A stretch of DNA of 6,307 nucleotides from contig DATDGI010000081.1 of the NCBI GenBank assembly GCA_036522155.1, positions 1 to 6,307 on the forward strand, in the 5' to 3' direction. Both the position numbers and the translations under genes were made by a program. The DNA comes from UBA9676 sp036522155. Its GTDB lineage: Bacteria > Actinomycetota > Actinomycetes > Streptosporangiales > Streptosporangiaceae. Shown here in pieces: positions 6,051 through 6,307 of this stretch (position 1 is the stretch's first letter; the number at the start of each line of letters is the position of its first letter). The notes beneath the pieces are model-generated. The model was not told the DNA's origin and did no database searches. It saw nothing but the letters and a program-made list of their open reading frames with translations.

Positions 6051-6206
6051 GTCGCCATCCATCAAGATCATTTGTTGGCCATCTGTTGGCGGCTGATGTA
6101 CCAGACCCCGGCATCCGCTGTCACCATTCGACATCAGTTTATGGCCTGTGACCAGCAGCTTAGCAATAATGAGCCCGGCTGAGCAGAATCAATTTGAACG
6201 CCAAAA
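6051..6206. other. Integrase upstream / att-arm region
   Basis: The 156 bases between the preferred integrase start and the tRNA fragment hold the phased TGTTGGC pair and the CTGATGT/ACATCAG dyad. There is no other gene. I see no strong -35/-10 pair for the integrase; TTGATT and CATTAT read on the - strand near 6160-6195 are a weak possibility only. Sequence left of 6207 shows no resemblance to the 5' half of a tRNA. Confidence 0.4.
6073..6090. repeat. Paired TGTTGGC repeats, 11-bp period, upstream of integrase start
   Basis: TGTTGGC occurs at 6073-6079 and again at 6084-6090, exactly one helical turn apart, reading as GCCAACA in the integrase direction. They lie just upstream of the preferred start at 6050 and about 120 bases from the tRNA fragment. 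Phased short repeats beside att sites are typical of integrase arm-type or excisionase binding sites. A wider dyad, CTGATGT (6093-6099) with ACATCAG (6131-6137), follows. The binding role is inferred. Confidence 0.35.
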
Positions 6207-6253
6207 CTTCGTTCGGGACGAAGAGGCCGCCGGTTCAAATCCGGCCACCCCGA
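6207..6253 (+). other. tRNA-Pro(CGG) 3' fragment: attachment site (att) at element end
   Basis: The 47 bases fold as the 3' part of a tRNA. There is an anticodon stem CTTCG/CGAAG (6207-6211, 6219-6223) with loop TTCGGGA giving anticodon CGG, a 5-base variable loop AGGCC, a T stem GCCGG/CCGGC with loop TTCAAAT (6229-6245), an acceptor strand CACCCCG (6246-6252) and discriminator A. The acceptor strand matches actinobacterial tRNA-Pro genes that begin CGGGGTG. The D arm and 5' acceptor strand are absent: the preceding bases (GAACGCCAAAA) do not fit. A cleanly cut 3' tRNA half beside an integrase gene is the classic att duplicate left when an element inserts in a tRNA gene. The bases after the discriminator are CCC rather than CCA. 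Confidence 0.85.
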
Positions 6254-6307
6254 CCCAGGTAGTTCTGATTTTTCGAACACTCACACGGGCCAATTGCTGG
6301 TGAGTGA
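6254..6307. other. Sequence beyond the att site, probably flanking chromosome
   Basis: The last 54 bases hold no gene. CACTCAC (6278-6284) and GTGAGTG (6300-6306) form a 7-bp dyad with a 15-base loop at the window edge. The dyad is weak and unassigned. If 6207-6253 is the right junction, this is host DNA that originally followed the tRNA gene. Confidence 0.35.

Larger units (their letters stand above)
2128..6253. mobile_element. Right-hand part of a tRNA-Pro-integrated mobilizable element (IME-like); left limit not in window
   Basis: A relaxase gene, an upstream oriT-like region, a tyrosine integrase gene and a tRNA 3' fragment stand in the order expected for the end of an integrative mobilizable or conjugative element. 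The right limit is the att fragment ending at 6253. The left coordinate given is only the end of the last gene not obviously tied to mobility. No second att copy is present in the window, so the element should extend further left, possibly including the two genes at 2-2127. No translocase, secretion or replication gene is visible here. Confidence 0.6.

Noticed and set aside
6178..6253. Complete functional tRNA-Pro gene
   Set aside because: The 5' acceptor strand, D arm and their pairing partners are missing; only the 3' half from the anticodon stem onward is present.
6278..6306. CACTCAC / GTGAGTG dyad at the right edge
   Set aside because: Only 7 bp with a 15-base loop and cut off by the window edge; not enough to call a terminator or transposon end.

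Overview
The window is GC-rich DNA with the codon use of an Actinomycetota chromosome (filamentous actinomycete type; genus not resolvable). It ends in what looks like the right-hand end of a tRNA-integrated mobile element: a relaxase gene, a tyrosine integrase gene and a broken tRNA-Pro(CGG) sequence in the order expected for an integrative and mobilizable element (IME).

Layout. (a) 2-1207, + strand: the 3' part of a gene for an MprF/LysX-type phosphatidylglycerol lysyltransferase-domain (DUF2156) protein; its 5' end is outside the window. (b) 1204-2127, + strand: a multi-spanning DMT/EamA-like membrane protein, joined to the first gene by an ATGA overlap and a hairpin that can hide its Shine-Dalgarno sequence. 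(c) 2128-2844: about 0.7 kb without a convincing gene but rich in signals. It holds two sequences resembling the nick site of IncP/MOBP transfer origins (one matching the RP4 nic region as I remember it at 13 of 14 bases), GATC-rich direct repeats, nested dyads, a perfect 12-bp hairpin and a palindrome next to the relaxase start. I read it as oriT plus relaxase control region. (d) 2845-4683, + strand: a MobA/VirD2-like relaxase with an HxxxHxH metal motif and a tandemly duplicated ~81-residue module. (e) 4704-6050 (up to 6134), - strand: a tyrosine integrase with a full catalytic set and an inserted CxCxxC segment, convergent with the relaxase. (f) 6051-6206: integrase upstream/att-arm region. 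(g) 6207-6253: the 3' half of tRNA-Pro(CGG), from anticodon stem to discriminator base, with no 5' half, which is the signature of a tRNA att site.

How it may work together (inference). The integrase would recombine tRNA-Pro(CGG). Because the fragment reads on the + strand, the intact tRNA gene and the other junction should lie to the left, outside the window. The relaxase would nick at one of the nic-like sites. No coupling protein, TraB-type translocase, type IV secretion gene, replication initiator or excisionase is visible, so transfer would depend on genes further left or on a helper element. If the other junction is left of position 1, the lipid-modification/transporter pair is cargo of the element, which would be the most unusual aspect of this locus.
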